The notes below the pieces were generated by a model. The model did not search any database. It worked only from the letters and a program-made list of their open reading frames with translations, and was not told the origin of the DNA. Positions 12,311 to 26,075 of a stretch of 64,000 nt of DNA are shown in pieces. Each line of letters starts with the position of its first letter. Position 1 is the stretch's first letter. This DNA is from Climacteris rufus (Eukaryota > Chordata > Aves > Passeriformes > Climacteridae): the NCBI GenBank assembly GCA_013398175.1, contig VZRZ01007881.1, positions 232,684 to 296,683 on the forward strand. Direction: 5' to 3'. The position numbers were made by a program, and so were the translations under genes.

Positions 12311-13370
12311 AAAGCACAGGGACTTGCTGAGTGCTTGAAGTGCTTTTTAGTTAGAATGTGAAGGCTTTTCAGAGACCGATCTGATTGTCTTAGGATTCTT
12401 CCTTTAGATATATAGTTGAGGATTTTAAAATATTTTGTTCTGTTTTCTTTTCTTTTATAAGTGGGGAAGGATTTTGCTCATATAGTTTGCAGTGAAGGAC
12501 AGTTAAGAAGACCATGCTCTTTCCCTATGGTGATTCCTGGCCATGACACTACTGACCTTCATATGATCTTGCTTGTGAAAATCTTGCACTAGCTCCAAGC
12601 CAGGTGTTTGCTGTGTGGGTGCATAGCCCTTCCTAGCTGCTCACTAGTGTCTCAAGAGGGGACAAAACACTTGATCAGGTGAGATGTTCGGGCCAGGACA
12701 TAGGTAATGTGCAGCTCAATCATGCTTTTGGAAAAAAACCCTGTGCCTTGTTTTACCATTAACCTGCTGCCATGTCTGACACTCGGGCATCAGTTGATGT
12801 GAGATAGAGGTTGTACAATAGCTATTGATTTTTCATCTCATATTAACGGCATAGTGAGCTCTGAATCTGATAGTGAGGGCAGGATGCTAGTGTCGACATT
12901 CCTATTTGGCTCTGAAAGAACTCTCCTTGCCTTCCCTGAATCCTTACCTTGTATCTCAAGAAACTGTATAGAGGCATCAGATTTACAGAAACAATAATAT
13001 ATGTATATGTTTCTGATGCTTTCTTGTCTTGGAGTAAACATATGTTAAGCTTAAAATAAATAAATGTTTATTAATTATTTACCCAAAGTACACTGAGAGA
13101 AATGGTAAACACTGAATGACAGAAGAGGGATGGAATGGAGTGGAAGTTCTATCTGGCTCAAGATCAGTCTTCAGGCAAATATGAAGAGACATTGACTTCA
13201 TTTGGTGGAGATTTCAACCAGCTCTGTAATTTTATTTATAAAATCATTAATGACCTAGAATACTTTTCTAACTTATCCTGGTAAGAACTGTTTTAGTCAA
13301 GTTGCTGTCACTGTAGTTGTATAAAATGCTGAGAAGGGACAAGAACTGAGACTTTATTGTTCTGAAACTT

Positions 13371-13391
13371 CAAAAATTTTGAAAATTTTTG
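13371..13391. repeat. Perfect 10-base inverted repeat (AT-rich palindrome)
   Basis: CAAAAATTTT and AAAATTTTTG are exact reverse complements separated by a single G. With arms made only of A/T plus one terminal C/G pair, this is easily produced by chance in AT-rich DNA. It is recorded as a structural curiosity. Confidence 0.7.
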
Positions 13392-14053
13392 TGATTTTAC
13401 AACAGACTCTTGGAATTTTGCAGGAAGTCAAGTGGAATGTGTATATAACTTCTTCTATAGTATCAGCAGTCTTATGAAACAGAATTCAGGTGAAATTGTT
13501 TTAGCTAACAGTGTTTCCACGTCATGAATAAAAGCACACGTAGTTACTTCAAGCACAAACATTTTGATCTTTTGTTTCTTATTCTGTTGCTCTGATTTTA
13601 TTCCCCCTCCCTTTTGGCTGTAGATGTCATTTTTCTCTCTTTGCCTGGCCTGTCATGTCTCTGGTTGTGGACAGCTTTCCTCTGCCTGCTGCTTCCCAAA
13701 TATGTCTGAAGTCTTATCCTGGTGCCTGCATTGAGAACCTTCTGAAATACAGGTGTTGAGGATGTTCCCAGGTTAGACTTTTTTCTGCTTGCAGTAATAG
13801 CACTGCTGCTGTTGCTAGAAATGATTGTATTAAAAAAGGTACACTAAATATTATATATATGCAACACTAAAACAGCAGGAACTACTAGTAGCCTAAGGCT
13901 GTAATCTTGCACTGTAGTCTTTGGAAAAGTAAGAATTTCTTTTAACCTTCGAATTTACAGTATATTCCTTCACCTCCTGAGACAGTGTTTGCCTCAATTG
14001 CAGGATGGCATTTGGTTTTGTGGCGTTTAATTCTGCTGAGAAGTTGAAATCCA

Positions 14054-14090
14054 CATGTTTCAGTTTCCAGTTTCCCATGTTTCAGTTTCC
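14054..14090. repeat. Tandem repeat, 22-base period
   Basis: The 15-base word CATGTTTCAGTTTCC occurs twice at a 22-base spacing, with a related AGTTTCC between them. It looks like a simple two-copy duplication with minor drift. Confidence 0.8.
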
Positions 14091-16348
14091 CAGTTCTCCT
14101 GACTACTAACCATTTTTTGGTTTGTAAAATCCCCAAACACCACCACAAATGCTAGAAAGCTTTAGCATTGGGGCTTTATGATAGATTCTTATGGGATTTG
14201 AAACTAATCCTGATCCTATTGTAAAAGGTTGTTGAGAAAGGCTTCAGCTCAGACAACCATGTCAATATGTCTAAAGGCCTCATATATGGGAGGTAACTCT
14301 GTTGATAACTTCAAAAGTGAATATACAATTACTATACCTGAAGGTGGTCGATTGGCCCGAGTTCTATAAAAACAACCATGACCCCATTTCAGAATATTGC
14401 AGTTTGACCAACCTTTGCAAGATCTAAGCATCCCTGAATTACCACAGCTATGTTTTTTGAGTCTGCCAAATTACCTTTGAGATGAGCTAATTAGAAAATA
14501 CAAGTTAAACATGTTAAAATGAAAGCTCCAAGAAAACTGAGTCTTCCATGCAAGACCTCAGCATACACAGGGAAACTCTGAGATGTGGCAGAGTTTCACA
14601 GGTTGGAGTTGAAAGCCTGCAGCTCTCTATTCGTGGAAGGTAAAAAGTGGCATCCTTAAAGCAGACAGACCGAGGTGGCTGGCTAGTGAAGGAGGTGGTC
14701 CTCACTTTATCTTATTTGATTTCATTGCTTACAATGCTGGAAGTTGTCTGCAGTGTGTGGTACTTTGTGCTTCTCCTTAAGCCTCAGTTGCTTTTATACC
14801 ATTGTTCTGAGAAGCCATTTAGAGAATTTTGCATGTGTGATGATATGACTCAGTCCTAGAGTCACTCCAAAGCACAAAGGCCCCATTGTTCTACCATATT
14901 ACTGAAGTGTTGTAAAGGAGAGTTTGCTACTTTTAGTTTTGGAGTGGTTTATCATATTTCAAGCATGCCACCCAAGAGTAGAATCCTTATTAAAGTATAT
15001 AACTTAGAGCTGAAACCTGCTCGGTATCTTCACACACAGTATGTACCTGCCTTTGGATAAGGCTCTGCTAATACAGTCTGCATTTCTTCCCATCCAAGTG
15101 TCATATTTCCAGGACTGTCCACCTGCTTCTTAAGAGGGCACATATATTCACTAAAAAGGAACTATATTTCATTAAATGTCATTATTAGGGTCTAATGATT
15201 TTCAGAATTTAACAGTGGTTTTACAAAGGTGTGGTGTTAAATTAGGGCTGTAGTGAATTGTTGTCATCCCAGCTAACCTAATGGAAGTACTATTGTGGAA
15301 TTTTATTGATTTATCAACATTTACCCAATACTTTAAAAACATCATCATCAGCTTTAGTTGCATCCATCCTAAAGCTGCATTTAAACAGGACAGTTGTTAT
15401 AAAAGAAGGGGAGATTAATTGAATACGACACAGATCTTCATAATCAGAACAACATTTTAGAGAGACTAATAGAATTGATTTAGCTAACTTAATTTCTGCT
15501 AGATTTTTAAGTTTCTTAAATGTTCACTGAAATTCAGCAGATATCTACTACTTAGGGTGAAGTGGTGGTGGTGGGTGAGAGAAGACAAAGCCCTTTCCTT
15601 CTTCCCTTAGAATTCTGCATGTCAGCAGGGCACAACAACCTCATGCTTCCTGGATGACTGGACAGAGAACCTTTGAGTACCTAAGGAAGCGGTCTTATTT
15701 CTACCATGTCACTTCTGTTTTTACAGGCAATTACATCACACTCTTTGGACTTTTACATTTCTTATTCTTAAATTTCTGTGGACACTTTTTTACCTTGCAT
15801 TACTTTTTCTCCTTTTTTATAATTACCAAATGAATTCAATCAAGTTTTTATTGATGTTCAGGAAAAACAATAGTGTGAGGCAATGGTGTTTTCATTAATA
15901 TAAACAATGTCTATACAAAAAGGATTCAGCTCTGTTAATAGGGAGGAACTATTCTAGCAGGGTTTCCTGTACATCTGTGCTAAAGTGGAGCACATGTCAT
16001 CCCAGTGAGAGAATTGCAACATATAAAGCTATTAGAGAGAACCTATAATATGGAATAGAAAAGAAGTCCAGAATAGTGCAAAAAAATACCTTTCTCATAC
16101 CTGAATTTGTGTGGAAGCATGCAATTTTGTAGCTGGAGCTGCCCTACCAGCATGAAAATGAGAAGGCAGAGTAGTTTGTTGATCTGTCTCTATTATGTAG
16201 TATATATAACATGTGGTGGAGTTAACTTGAAAACTGCCAAAAGTGCATTTTTAACTATGACCTGATTTGTTTCAATGGAAAAGATCTCAGGTGAGACAAA
16301 CATAACAGTCTATAAAACCCACAGAGTTGTTAGAATACTTTTGGTGAA

Positions 16349-16402
16349 CTTTAACCACTTTAAGTGTTAAAGTGTTAACTTAAAACTTAAAGTGTTTTAA
16401 AA
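16349..16402. repeat. Degenerate AAGTGTTA-type low-complexity repeat
   Basis: The words AAGTGTTA and TTAAAGTGTT recur several times in direct order, mixed with inverted TTAACNNTTTAA words. This is short imperfect tandem repetition in AT-rich DNA. No function is apparent. Confidence 0.6.
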
Positions 16403-19400
16403 TGGCAATTCAACAGGATGCTTTTACCTCATAAAATATTAGTAGCATTATGCCTGAGATCTACTGTTTTAATGTCACACTATTGGGACACGTCCCTTCC
16501 CTGTCTGCAGGACCCTGAAACATCAGTTAATCACTCTTCAGGTAGCATGATTCAGAAGAGTTTTGTTAAAGTCAGTATTGAGCTATGGTGATTCACATCT
16601 GCCCAAGATCTAGTCCAAGGTTCATAAAGCACATTGAAATAAGAGAGAGCAGGCACCACAAAAATGCAAAGTATTCTATCAGTGAGATAAATGGAAGAAA
16701 ATAGTTTTCAATATTTACCAATGGACAACACAAGTCTGAAAGAAAATATTATGTATATCATAACTTCAATATGAAATATCTTCTGTTTGTCTGGTATCAG
16801 TTCTGTAATTTGTTATACATAGTAAATTATCCTGCTTAAATTTAATTTGATTCCTCCACCCCAGATTAACAATAGACAAACTGCTCCTCTTGGAACTACA
16901 TGTGCAAGATTTTGGGCATGAATAGAAGTTTTTAAAATAATTTTGCCTCAGTCTATTCATTAGAAGAATTTCAGTTTAAAAGTGAGGAGCTGTTTGAAAT
17001 GCTATTTGTATGTTCAAATGCTTGGTCATAAAAGCCAACTTTATCATGCTTGGTTTTGCTGGGGAAAATGAACCTCATGTTGCAAGTTGGATTGATCCCT
17101 CTACATGCTATCATGACACTAATCATTGAGAAGAGGAAGGTGTCTCAGTGACACATGTGGTAAGTTCTGTCAGTCTTGAGACCTGGCTATTCTATTTGGT
17201 TTTGCTCCATCAAGTGCCTGGGAATTTAGTTTGGGAACCTTGGCCAGGCATCTTGGGACCCAAATCAGGAATGAGGTCTATTTAAACTGGCAGACAGTGA
17301 ATGACTGATGTTGAGCATAAGTAATCCATGTTGTGAAACTTTGAGGTGCCATTAGTTTTGAAAAAGTACTTACTGTCAGTATTGCTGAAATACTAACTTT
17401 TTGAGGCATAGAGGTTTGTCCTTTTGAATATTCTTGAATAAAGCATAAGGTAATCTCTCTTGTAGGCATTATGCATGTGCATCCCACGGTGAAAAATGTG
17501 TGTCCTTGGGTCTGGTAGGACAAATTCTTCCCTTGGTTACCTGAGAGAAAATGCAGAGTAAAGTCTTAGCTGTTGCTGATTTCTCCAGTACTCAGTGATG
17601 CAAATGAGGGCTGAATTCACCCCACTGCCTATATCTGTTATTTTGCATAGAAGTGCTCACTGTGCTGAAACATACTCACATTTGCAAGAATGTGTCTGTG
17701 TAGTTTACATTTCCAATTTTAATTTTTGAGCCATGTGTAAGAGACTCCAGGGAACAGTGTGTACTGTCAGCAGAAGTTATCTTTTTGATGAATCAGGCAC
17801 ATTGTTTGTAACCCTGCATTTGATAGACATGTTGTAATAAGGTCCTGAACTGCTTACTGTGTCTTTATGTACCTTCCCCCTCAGCAGTTGTAACTATTGT
17901 GCTGCTTGACCTATATTAATGGTACTACAAACAACAAGTTTAACCATTAACTTGTGGGCCCTGTTTAAATGGATTTTGCCAAGAGATGAGAACCGAAGAT
18001 TTAAGGAGGTATAAATTATGAAAAGAGCTACCCAATGTGATGTTTTTTAGTGCTTACTGATCTGATGTTCAGGGTGGGAAGAAGTTCAAAGGCCCAGGAA
18101 AAAAAGGTAACATCATATTGTTATGTTCTGAACAATTAGTGCCATTCAAGGTATTGAAAAGCCTTCCTTAGATGTTTTGTTCATTAAATAATTTGTGAAT
18201 TTGATCTGTTTGTTTATTCCAATGAGGTTTGCTTGCGGTATTTTCTATGTCTATACACACTGGAGCAAGAAGAGGCTGAGAGGGTTGCACTGAAGAGGGG
18301 TAAATACTGCCTGCTTGTGCTGCCTGGGAAAAGGAAAACTGGCTCTCGAGTAATGTGTGAGGAGACAGTGAAAGCTAGAAAGAGTCCAGGTGAAAGGACC
18401 CAGTGTCAGAATAATGTTTTAGGAAAGAGCTGAGCAAAGTCACTTGATTTAATTGGGCTGTATCTCAGGAGCTTAAGTTCTGTGTGCAGAACTTGGTGTT
18501 TTAGACCATGTAATGAAAGCCAAAACTGATATCTGATATATGTGACTCCATCACCTCAGGAATAAGCAACTTTAACAACTGATCCATGATAAGTGCCTCG
18601 TGTGCACAGAGCCAACAGCAAACCTGTGGTGGTTCAATATCTGATATGACTTGATCCTTCATGGAAAAGTGATTCTGTGTTTCTAAGTTTGTTGACATCA
18701 GTGCTTTTTGACTGAGGTCCTTAGAGGGTAGGCATGCAAAAGTTAAATTGGGGGATTGAGGGGGTATGAAGCACTATGCTCTGGGATGGCCTGCCAAAAG
18801 CTCAGTCTTCCCTGATAAAGCTGCCTCATCGTATGCAGCAGGCATTTAAATGTGCTACTGTTTCCACTTGGTGGTTATCTCTGTCTGCTGGGATTTCACC
18901 ATTCTGGCTCCACAGGGCATGTGCAAGTGTCTTGTGCAATCCAAGTGTGTGTCCTGCTGGGTCCTGGTGATTGACAGTGCCAGAAATGTGTGCTTTAGCT
19001 AAAAGTAGCAGCTGATACTCATAGGTGCAAATCTCCATGGCTCATTGCCTGCACCTGAGCTTATAAGCATTGTTACAGCTGTGGAACAAGCATTAGGTAA
19101 CCCTGTGCATACAGTCAAAACAGCATCGGAGTGAAAATCCCTCACATTGATTTGAGAGTCTGTTGCAAGGGCTGTTGCAGAAATGCAGAATTGCTCATTT
19201 TACTTAAGGCACACCATAACATGCAGTTAGAAACATGCTTTAGAAATGCATGGTATTTGTGTATATGGTCCTCACTTCAGTATAGTCCAAGCAAGGTGTC
19301 TTGTCACTGAGACAAATGACAGATCCTAAGCTGAGACAAATCCTTGTCAACCCGGAACATTAAGAGTTGCTAACTGAGATCTTTCGCCCTTGATTTGAAG

Positions 19401-21070
19401 ATTGCAAACAGCTTGGTAAACATTTATTTAAATCACTAAAAACTTTATAATAGGAAGGGAAGCAGTGAACAAGACTGTCAAATACTTGGTGATGTATAAG
19501 AAGTTAGGGAAGGAAGCCCATGATTTTAGCCACCAGACTTCTCTCCAACCAGGAACTTCTTGTCTTTTTTGGATTCCTACAAAGAGGCACAAAGTCACCC
19601 TTATAAGGAAGTGATCTCAATTAGAATCGAAGGGGGAAGAAACCCAGAAATATTGAGGAAAGCTTACGGTGAGCAAGCAAAAATGCAACTGTGCCTACAG
19701 AATTTTTCTTGCTTTTAAATTTCTATAATTGCACTTTTCTCTGATGTCAGTGTTTTCCAAGGTTTCTATATAAGTAAGCTAAACTCGTAAAAGCCTGTGT
19801 ATATGCAATTTCTGAGGGTTATTTCTACTTGCAGTAGTCATTCCTGAAATTCACAAGAATAAGTTTAGACGAGGAAAATCTGTTTTCAAGTTTGTTCATA
19901 TGTTTAGTGGCATTAATTTCTTTAATCTGTATTAACAGGCACAGTTTTGCTTCACGCAGGGCAAAGGTAGGAGACAGACAGGCCCCTAAAGCTACTCTCA
20001 TCTTTTTTTCCTCTGTCTAGCCCTTCAACTCAGAAAGGACCATGTTCAAAATGAGGTCACAGCACGGTGATTTTGTTCTGAACATTAACTTTTGTTCTAG
20101 CAGCTGTGCTGGCTGGCACCCATGCAAGGAAATTTAGCATTTCCCACTGTATTGGTACAACAGTATGATTTTTATATTGCTCTGAGTCTAATGGGCACGT
20201 TCCGGCTCGTAATCATGAGAGGGCCTGGCAGATGAGCTTTTGAGATGCTTGTGAACAACTCTGGTGAGAAGCTCCCTTCAGTTTTGTGTTTAAACTAGCT
20301 TGCAAGTCTTTAGATTTTTCTCCTGATGACTCTAGGTGGGAAGGTTTGTTTACTTACCACTTTTAAACACCTTGTATAGGTTCACGTTAGCCTGATGGGA
20401 AGGAAGGTAAAAATCTAAAGTTTAATAAACTGTTTTTTGCCAATTTTCAGATATGAGGGGAAAAAAGGAGACATTTAGTCACAGAATGTGACCTTTACAA
20501 ACGTGGGCAAAACAGGGTAAATTAAAGCAGCAGTTTTAACTTCATGTGTTGTTATAACTTGCAAAACAGTTGTCTGCCAAGAAGAGTATTCTGTGACTGA
20601 GTGACAATAAACTGACACAACAGTGTCACACAATTCACTTTTTGCTCATTTAGTCAATCTCTCTGTACTTTGTATTAAGTCAGTCCCTCTATCCTTCAGC
20701 AGCTGTCATGGCAAGACTGCATCTTTTAATATCTTGATACTTTGTATGCTAAAAGGTTAGTTTGAGCTGCTTGAGAGAATTTTGTCTTGTATCAGAGCTA
20801 TAAACCTTATCTTAGTAAATAGAATAAAGCTGGCTAATGATCACCAACCCTTTCAGGTGATAGGCTTGAAAAGGTAGTAATTTCTTTCAACAATGCAGAA
20901 AGCTTCATAGAGAAAATAGTCTTCATTACATATCAGTAAAGATAAGCAGTGTTTTCAGGCTATATTTTCCTGTAGAGAGTACAAGTGTGGTGTGTGTAAC
21001 TTGCTTGATGGTTACAGCTGATTCTGAGAATTTGTATCTCAAGCCCACGCTGCTCTTACACAGTATTCAT

Positions 21071-21112
21071 GTTGGAACTCAGTGGAAGTTTTGCATGTCT
21101 TAGGATTGTGTG
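21071..21112 (+). repeat. Ancient amniote interspersed repeat, second copy
   Basis: The segment reads ACTCAGTGGAAGTTTTGC followed by a TAGGATTG word, in the same order as the related copy near 22.16 kb (CTCAGTAGGAGCTTTA, then GAGGATTG). The order agrees with the amniote repeat core I remember (…CAGTGGGAGTTTTGCCTGAGTAAGGATTG…). It is an eroded, short copy. Confidence 0.5.
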
Positions 21113-21119
21113 ATTTTAT

Positions 21120-21162
21120 TTGTATATATACGTGTGTATGTGTATATTTATATATTTTTGAA
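21120..21162. repeat. TA/TG-rich microsatellite-like tract
   Basis: Alternating pyrimidine-purine words (TATATATACGTGTGTATGTG, then TATTTATATA) form a short imperfect dinucleotide tract directly after the ancient repeat copy. It is possibly variable in length. Confidence 0.7.
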
Positions 21163-22156
21163 GACATCTCAGAGATAAACTCATTAGAACCATCAGGGAG
21201 AAATGGAAATAACTTGTTTGATTATGTGGCTCTTCTGAAATGGAGAGTTGCCAGCTGGAGGCAGCCATATGTATGTACAAGATTGCAGCTGGAAGGGCAA
21301 TCAAAATTCCTTAAAAGCAACTAGATGGTGCTTGTATTTATTGCAAATTGTGTAAGGTAAAGCTCAGGAGCAGGGAAATGTTGTGGACTGGCAAAAAAAG
21401 GATCATGTTTGCAAGCCTCTTCATTTAAAGTGAGCATTATACTGAGATCTCATGAGACACCTTGGGATCTCCATGTACATGTTAAGCACAGTTAGATAGA
21501 AAAAATATGAAGGACCCCAGTGTCTCAATTTGTTTCCAAAAGGCTGAGGTGTTAATTATCCTGTGAAAACTGGGGCTTTCTCTAGCACTGTGTATTTGGA
21601 CTTTTAATGACATTTCAATTGACACACAGAAGCAGGTCTTTTAGCCCAAGAAGCTTTTCTCGGTCTCACTTAATTGCTTTAGCTCTGGACTTCTCAGTGC
21701 TTACTTTCCCCCTTTTATCACTTGCTCCATCAGAGTACCTTTTTATATAAGTTTCAGCTATGTAATTCATTCCAGTGACCTTATTTGGAATTATTCCAAA
21801 GGATTCACTGGTGTCTAAATGAAATAATTCTGCTTCATTTCTCTTTTTGCTCATATCTGTTACCTTATGAACTCTACAGTACTACACAGGTTATCAAAAG
21901 TTGTTCTATTAAATTATGCATTAGCCAGCAGTGTATGTTTGCACTGTGCATGTTTAATGGCATATTATTACAAACATTGCACAGTATAAGGACAGCAGCT
22001 TAATAAAAAGTATATTGTTATGAGGTAAAAACCTGAACTAATCAGGGTTTGAAACTCTGTGTAAAATGAGAAGTTTGGATAGACCAGTTTTGAGAGGTCT
22101 ACAGTCTATAAAATGTACCTTGTACAGACTGTTTCCCTCTGTCTTTGTGGGAAAAC

Positions 22157-22205
22157 ACCTTGAGCTCAGTAGGAGCTTTATCAGTGTGAGGATTGTAGGG
22201 CTGAA
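22157..22205 (+). repeat. Ancient amniote interspersed repeat, third copy
   Basis: TTGAGCTCAGTAGGAGCTTT, then GTGAGGATTGTAGGG, parallels the copy near 21.07 kb base for base at the key positions. It also parallels the remembered amniote core TTGACTTCAGTGGGAG…AAGGATTGCAGGA. The agreement over two separated blocks makes shared descent likelier than chance. Confidence 0.5.
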
Positions 22206-22702
22206 GTTCAGTTGCAGTGCTCTAGAATTTCAGGTGTGCCAAATTATGAATTTTGGAATGGTATAAACATTTTTATATCTGTTGATATACAACTGTTGAC
22301 ATTTGAAGACTGTTTTAGTACTTTTTTTACAAAGCAAGCACCTCTGTCAGCATTACAATAAAGGGATGCTGAAACGAGATGATGACTCATATGACTGGAT
22401 GCTGCAAACCTCTAAGAAATATAATTAAGCTGTTGTTGATAGCAGATTCATTAGAAGGTTCATAAGAGAATGATGCATTTACTTGCAAGCTGCATCCTAA
22501 AATAGAGATGTATGTCTGCCTCTGCTCTTTCTTTGTTGGTTTTGGTTGTACAGAACTACCATCTGTAGTAGCCAATCTGACCCTTTTCTGATAGCTACTA
22601 GTATAGAAGGTGAATACGAGTATTTTCTCAGAGGTTTTGGTGATCTTAGGACACAAAGGTAAAAGCAAGGGCTCTATTGCTGTAGAGTTTGGATAGGGCT
22701 GG

Positions 22703-22782
22703 GTACAAAGTGATTAAATAATTTACCAAGACCATGTGAGATGGGAAGCTGAGAGTTCTTTTGATTATGGTCCTATGTCTTC
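22703..22782 (-). repeat. MIR-like CORE-SINE relic
   Basis: GTGATTAAATAATTTACCAAG, then ACCATG, GGAAGCTGAGAG and GTCCTATGTCTTC follow the order of the reverse complement of a MIR element (the TTAAGTAACTTGCCCAAGGTCAC block, then a GGCAGAGCTGGGATT-like block, then a GGTCTTCTGAC-like end). Divergence is high, as expected for a relic older than the bird radiation. The call depends on remembered consensus. Confidence 0.35.
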
Positions 22783-25700
22783 TTTGCCTTTTAAATAAGA
22801 TTCTTGCAAGGCAGCATACGTTTTGTCAAAAGCATTGTTTTTGGTCACAGAGGTCTGCCTGGTATATTTGATCCAAAATTGCTAGTTTTGGCCATCCAGT
22901 GGCTTGCTTCCTGACCATTACTGTATTCCTATAAAATACATGTCCCCCATAATGCTTAACATATTTAACTAATACTTTGAGAGCAAAGGTAAGGAATTAA
23001 ATGCTTTAGTGTATTATATACACTGTATGCAGGTTGACATTGGTTGATTCTGCACTAGAGTAGTGTGGATCCTCAATGTCTCTTTCTCATATATTGGCAA
23101 ATATGAATATGTTGGTAGGCTCTGGTCCAGGGTTGCTTGTGACTGTCCTTGAGTTGCCAGCTGTGGTAACTGTGTTCCACCCATGCTCATGGAAGGTCAA
23201 GGCAGAGTTCCTTAGCATGTGCTGTGGGATGCAGGCACCAAACCTTGTGCAGTTCTGTGTTATTTCTCTTTTCCTGCCCTATTCTAGGCAAGTTGAGTTT
23301 TCCATTTGGGGAACTGCAGCTGGATCAAGGTTTTGGGGACTGGAGGTTTGGGTTTTACTCATATCCAAAAGAGGTCTTAATTTCTTTGACATTGCATGGG
23401 ACTAACATCCTGGGGCCCTCGTGTTATCCAAAACCACTGGAAAAAAAAGTCTTCCTGGAGACACAGGAGAACTAGAAATGCAAATTTTACTAGAAAATAA
23501 TCCCAAGTTTCCCCAGTGGTACAGATATTTGGCATGTCATAGAAATGCCCATAAAGCTCACTTGTTTTCTGGCAAATATTGTTTCACTACTTCCACCCAA
23601 AAGTCTCTTCATAGTCAGGCCAGCTACTCTTTCATGACCTCCACTTAAAAAAAAAGTGACATCTCTTAATATGAAAGACTTACAGGTGCTTTTTATAGTG
23701 TTTTTAATATTTTATTCTTTGGGGAGTAGCCTGGACATGTTGTGTGTAATGAAATGAGCCAAATGGCTCTTCACAACAGCTGTGGTAAATGTATAAGTGA
23801 TTTTGCTGCTTTGAAAACAGGAAAAAAACCTCTTGTGTTGCATCATTCTGGCTGGGAAGTGCTCAAAGTTGTTGTGACAGGACTGTATTTTGAGCAATTG
23901 TTGGTGATTTGTTTTTTAGCACACAAAGAAAGTAATAAATCTGTCACCCTGAAAAATCAGGTTGTGACCTAAAGGAAGGAGAAAATTGTGGCTTTAGGTA
24001 AAAACGAGTGACCTGTCTATGAGGGTCATTTATCATTATAACAAAATTGCTGGTGCTCTCCTAGCTGACCAGGAAGAAAGGCTGTGGTAAGCAGAATTGA
24101 GGGATGCAAGCATCCGAATATTTTTAATTGATCAGTATTTTCAGGATTTACAAGCAGCCAAAAACCTGTCAGCATGCAAAGTAAGTTTACTGTGCATCTG
24201 TTCTAAGAAAGAAAACAGGGGAGAAAGTTTATTTTGGCAATTAAAAATTAAATACATTTTAGATTTGGCATCAGTACCTCAATTTGCAGCTGTATCTTAG
24301 TACAGATGCCCTTCGCAGCCGGTATGTCTTGTACAGGGATACAGAAAATGGATATGAAACTTAGTTCCCAAGAAGGTTGAAAGCAATAAATAACATAAAT
24401 TCAAGGTGGGATTAGCATACTTTGTAGTGCTGCCTGTGGCATATGCAAAGTGTCTCAGAACTCACTTGGGATATGTGGTTTCATTGTTTGAAAGTAACAG
24501 GACCAAAGTGGTTTTGGTTAAAAAAAGAAACAATCCCCAAACTTTCATTCTTAGCCCACCATCATTGATTCCGCATTATCCTGTATGTAAATAGATTTGC
24601 ATGTATCTTATTAATTAAAAAAAAAGCAAGTAGAGTGTCACCACTGAGGCTGGTAGAGATTGGATTCATTGCAAAGGATATGCTCAATGAGTTCAAGTGT
24701 GACTTGCATGGAATAGTAGCTGAACATGTTTTGAAAGAAAAGATTGATAAGAATGATTTTTTTAAAAAAAGTCATTATTGTTAAGTATCAAACCTCTCTC
24801 AAAACTTAAACTACTTCTGGTTAATTCTAGAAAATATTTTCCTACTGTTCAGTCTCTCCTTGTTGTGATTTTCACTTTAATCTGTTTTTATAGAGTTCAC
24901 AAAGATGTAATGAGAGTGGGGGGAGAAAAACTCAACGCAATTTCTTGTACAGTAATTTTCATGCCAATTGCTGATTTCCACTGATTGCCTTAGTGCAAGA
25001 GTGTCTTATCAGACCAGAACATCCAATGCTAAAAACCAATTCTAACATGTTTAGAAAAGCATTTATGATTCAGGTTATCACCTATCGTTTGGCATTACCA
25101 GCATTATACTGTATTAGGAATGCTTAACAAACCTATTTTAATACGAATTATGAGGGCATTTTAGTATATCAAGGCTGGTAAAGTACTGCACACTTAGAGG
25201 CATTATAAAAACATTAAGGCAAAAATCATGTAGAGGGTAAAATAGGAATTTAAAATATGAGCTTTTTTTAGAATGCACATTGATAATACTACTTTTATTG
25301 CGGTTTTGCTAAGGAAATTAGCATAATTTTTAAATTTTAAAAATATCACTGATTGATTCAGAATTGCCTATGTGGCAGTGCCAATCTCTGGTGTAATTCT
25401 GCACCAGCGTGTTTTGTTAGATCTTAACTCTGTGAGGACCAGGCTGGACTGTAGGTACTTGAGTGAAGTCTCTCAACTTAATGACTGACGTTTTCATGCT
25501 CTAAAAAGATTAGGCTCTTTTTTAAACAGTTCTTCCACTTTGAGGAGTCAGCAAAGAATAAAAGGTGTCCTAAACTTTCATGAGATAGCAACATTTTCAT
25601 CTCACTCTTTCCTGAGAATGTTGGACGTGATTTTTATCCTGATAGTATGATTTTTTTATGCCTGGCTTCTAATTTAAAAAGGAAATGTAAAAGTTCTATC

Positions 25701-26021
25701 ACAAGTGTATCTCAAATGTACTTTATTCAAATTTGCCTTGAAAACTAAGAACACAATTTTGTGAGTATGTGCTCAGGAATGTTTTTTATTGTATTTGATA
25801 CATACCCATAAAATAAACTTGATTACTCTCCATGTCAGATTTGCACTCAGTGGGAAATTGAATTAACTCTTTTCTGTCTGAGATTCGGCCTCAGGAACAA
25901 AAAAATATGCCTAGCAATAAGTTATTGACTGAGGTCAGATTTCCAGAAAAGCTTTTGTCTATTATTTTCAATGACTATATTATGTATTCTGGTTTGGGGT
26001 TTTTGCTTCCATTAAGCACAT

Positions 26022-26075
26022 ATTTACAAGGTCCTGTAGTGATAGGACAGGAGGCAATGAGAGTATGCAGGACTT
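26022..26075 (+). mobile_element. CR1 LINE internal fragment
   Basis: ATTTACAAGGTCCTGTAGTG and ATAGGACAGGAGGCAATG correspond in order to a conserved part of the CR1 3' region that I remember as TTTTTACAAGGGCATGTAGTG…ATAGGACAAGGGGTAATGG. Only about 50 bases are recognisable, and flanking drift obscures the ends. It represents a CR1 segment that is skipped or badly eroded in the larger copy about 1.1 kb to the right, so it is probably a separate insertion. Confidence 0.6.

Larger units (their letters stand above)
12311..26000. other. Long AT-rich non-coding stretch
   Basis: About 13.7 kb without a supportable gene. It holds small tandem repeats, palindromes and three old interspersed repeat copies, listed separately. 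A minus-strand frame at 21666-21854 encodes 62 residues rich in Lys, Glu, Ser and Asp with purine-rich first codon positions, which looks more protein-like than most shadows. However it has no good acceptor, no known motif and no partner exon, so it is not called. Confidence 0.45.

Noticed and set aside
20358..20391. 34-base minus-strand microexon-like segment between CTTCCTTCCCATCAG and GTAAGT
   Set aside because: Too short to judge coding potential. Without partner exons or expression it cannot be separated from chance.
21666..21854. 62-codon minus frame rich in Lys, Glu and Ser, protein-like in composition
   Set aside because: Purine-rich first positions are suggestive, but there is no good acceptor, no known motif and no neighbouring exon. 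It is too short to stand alone.
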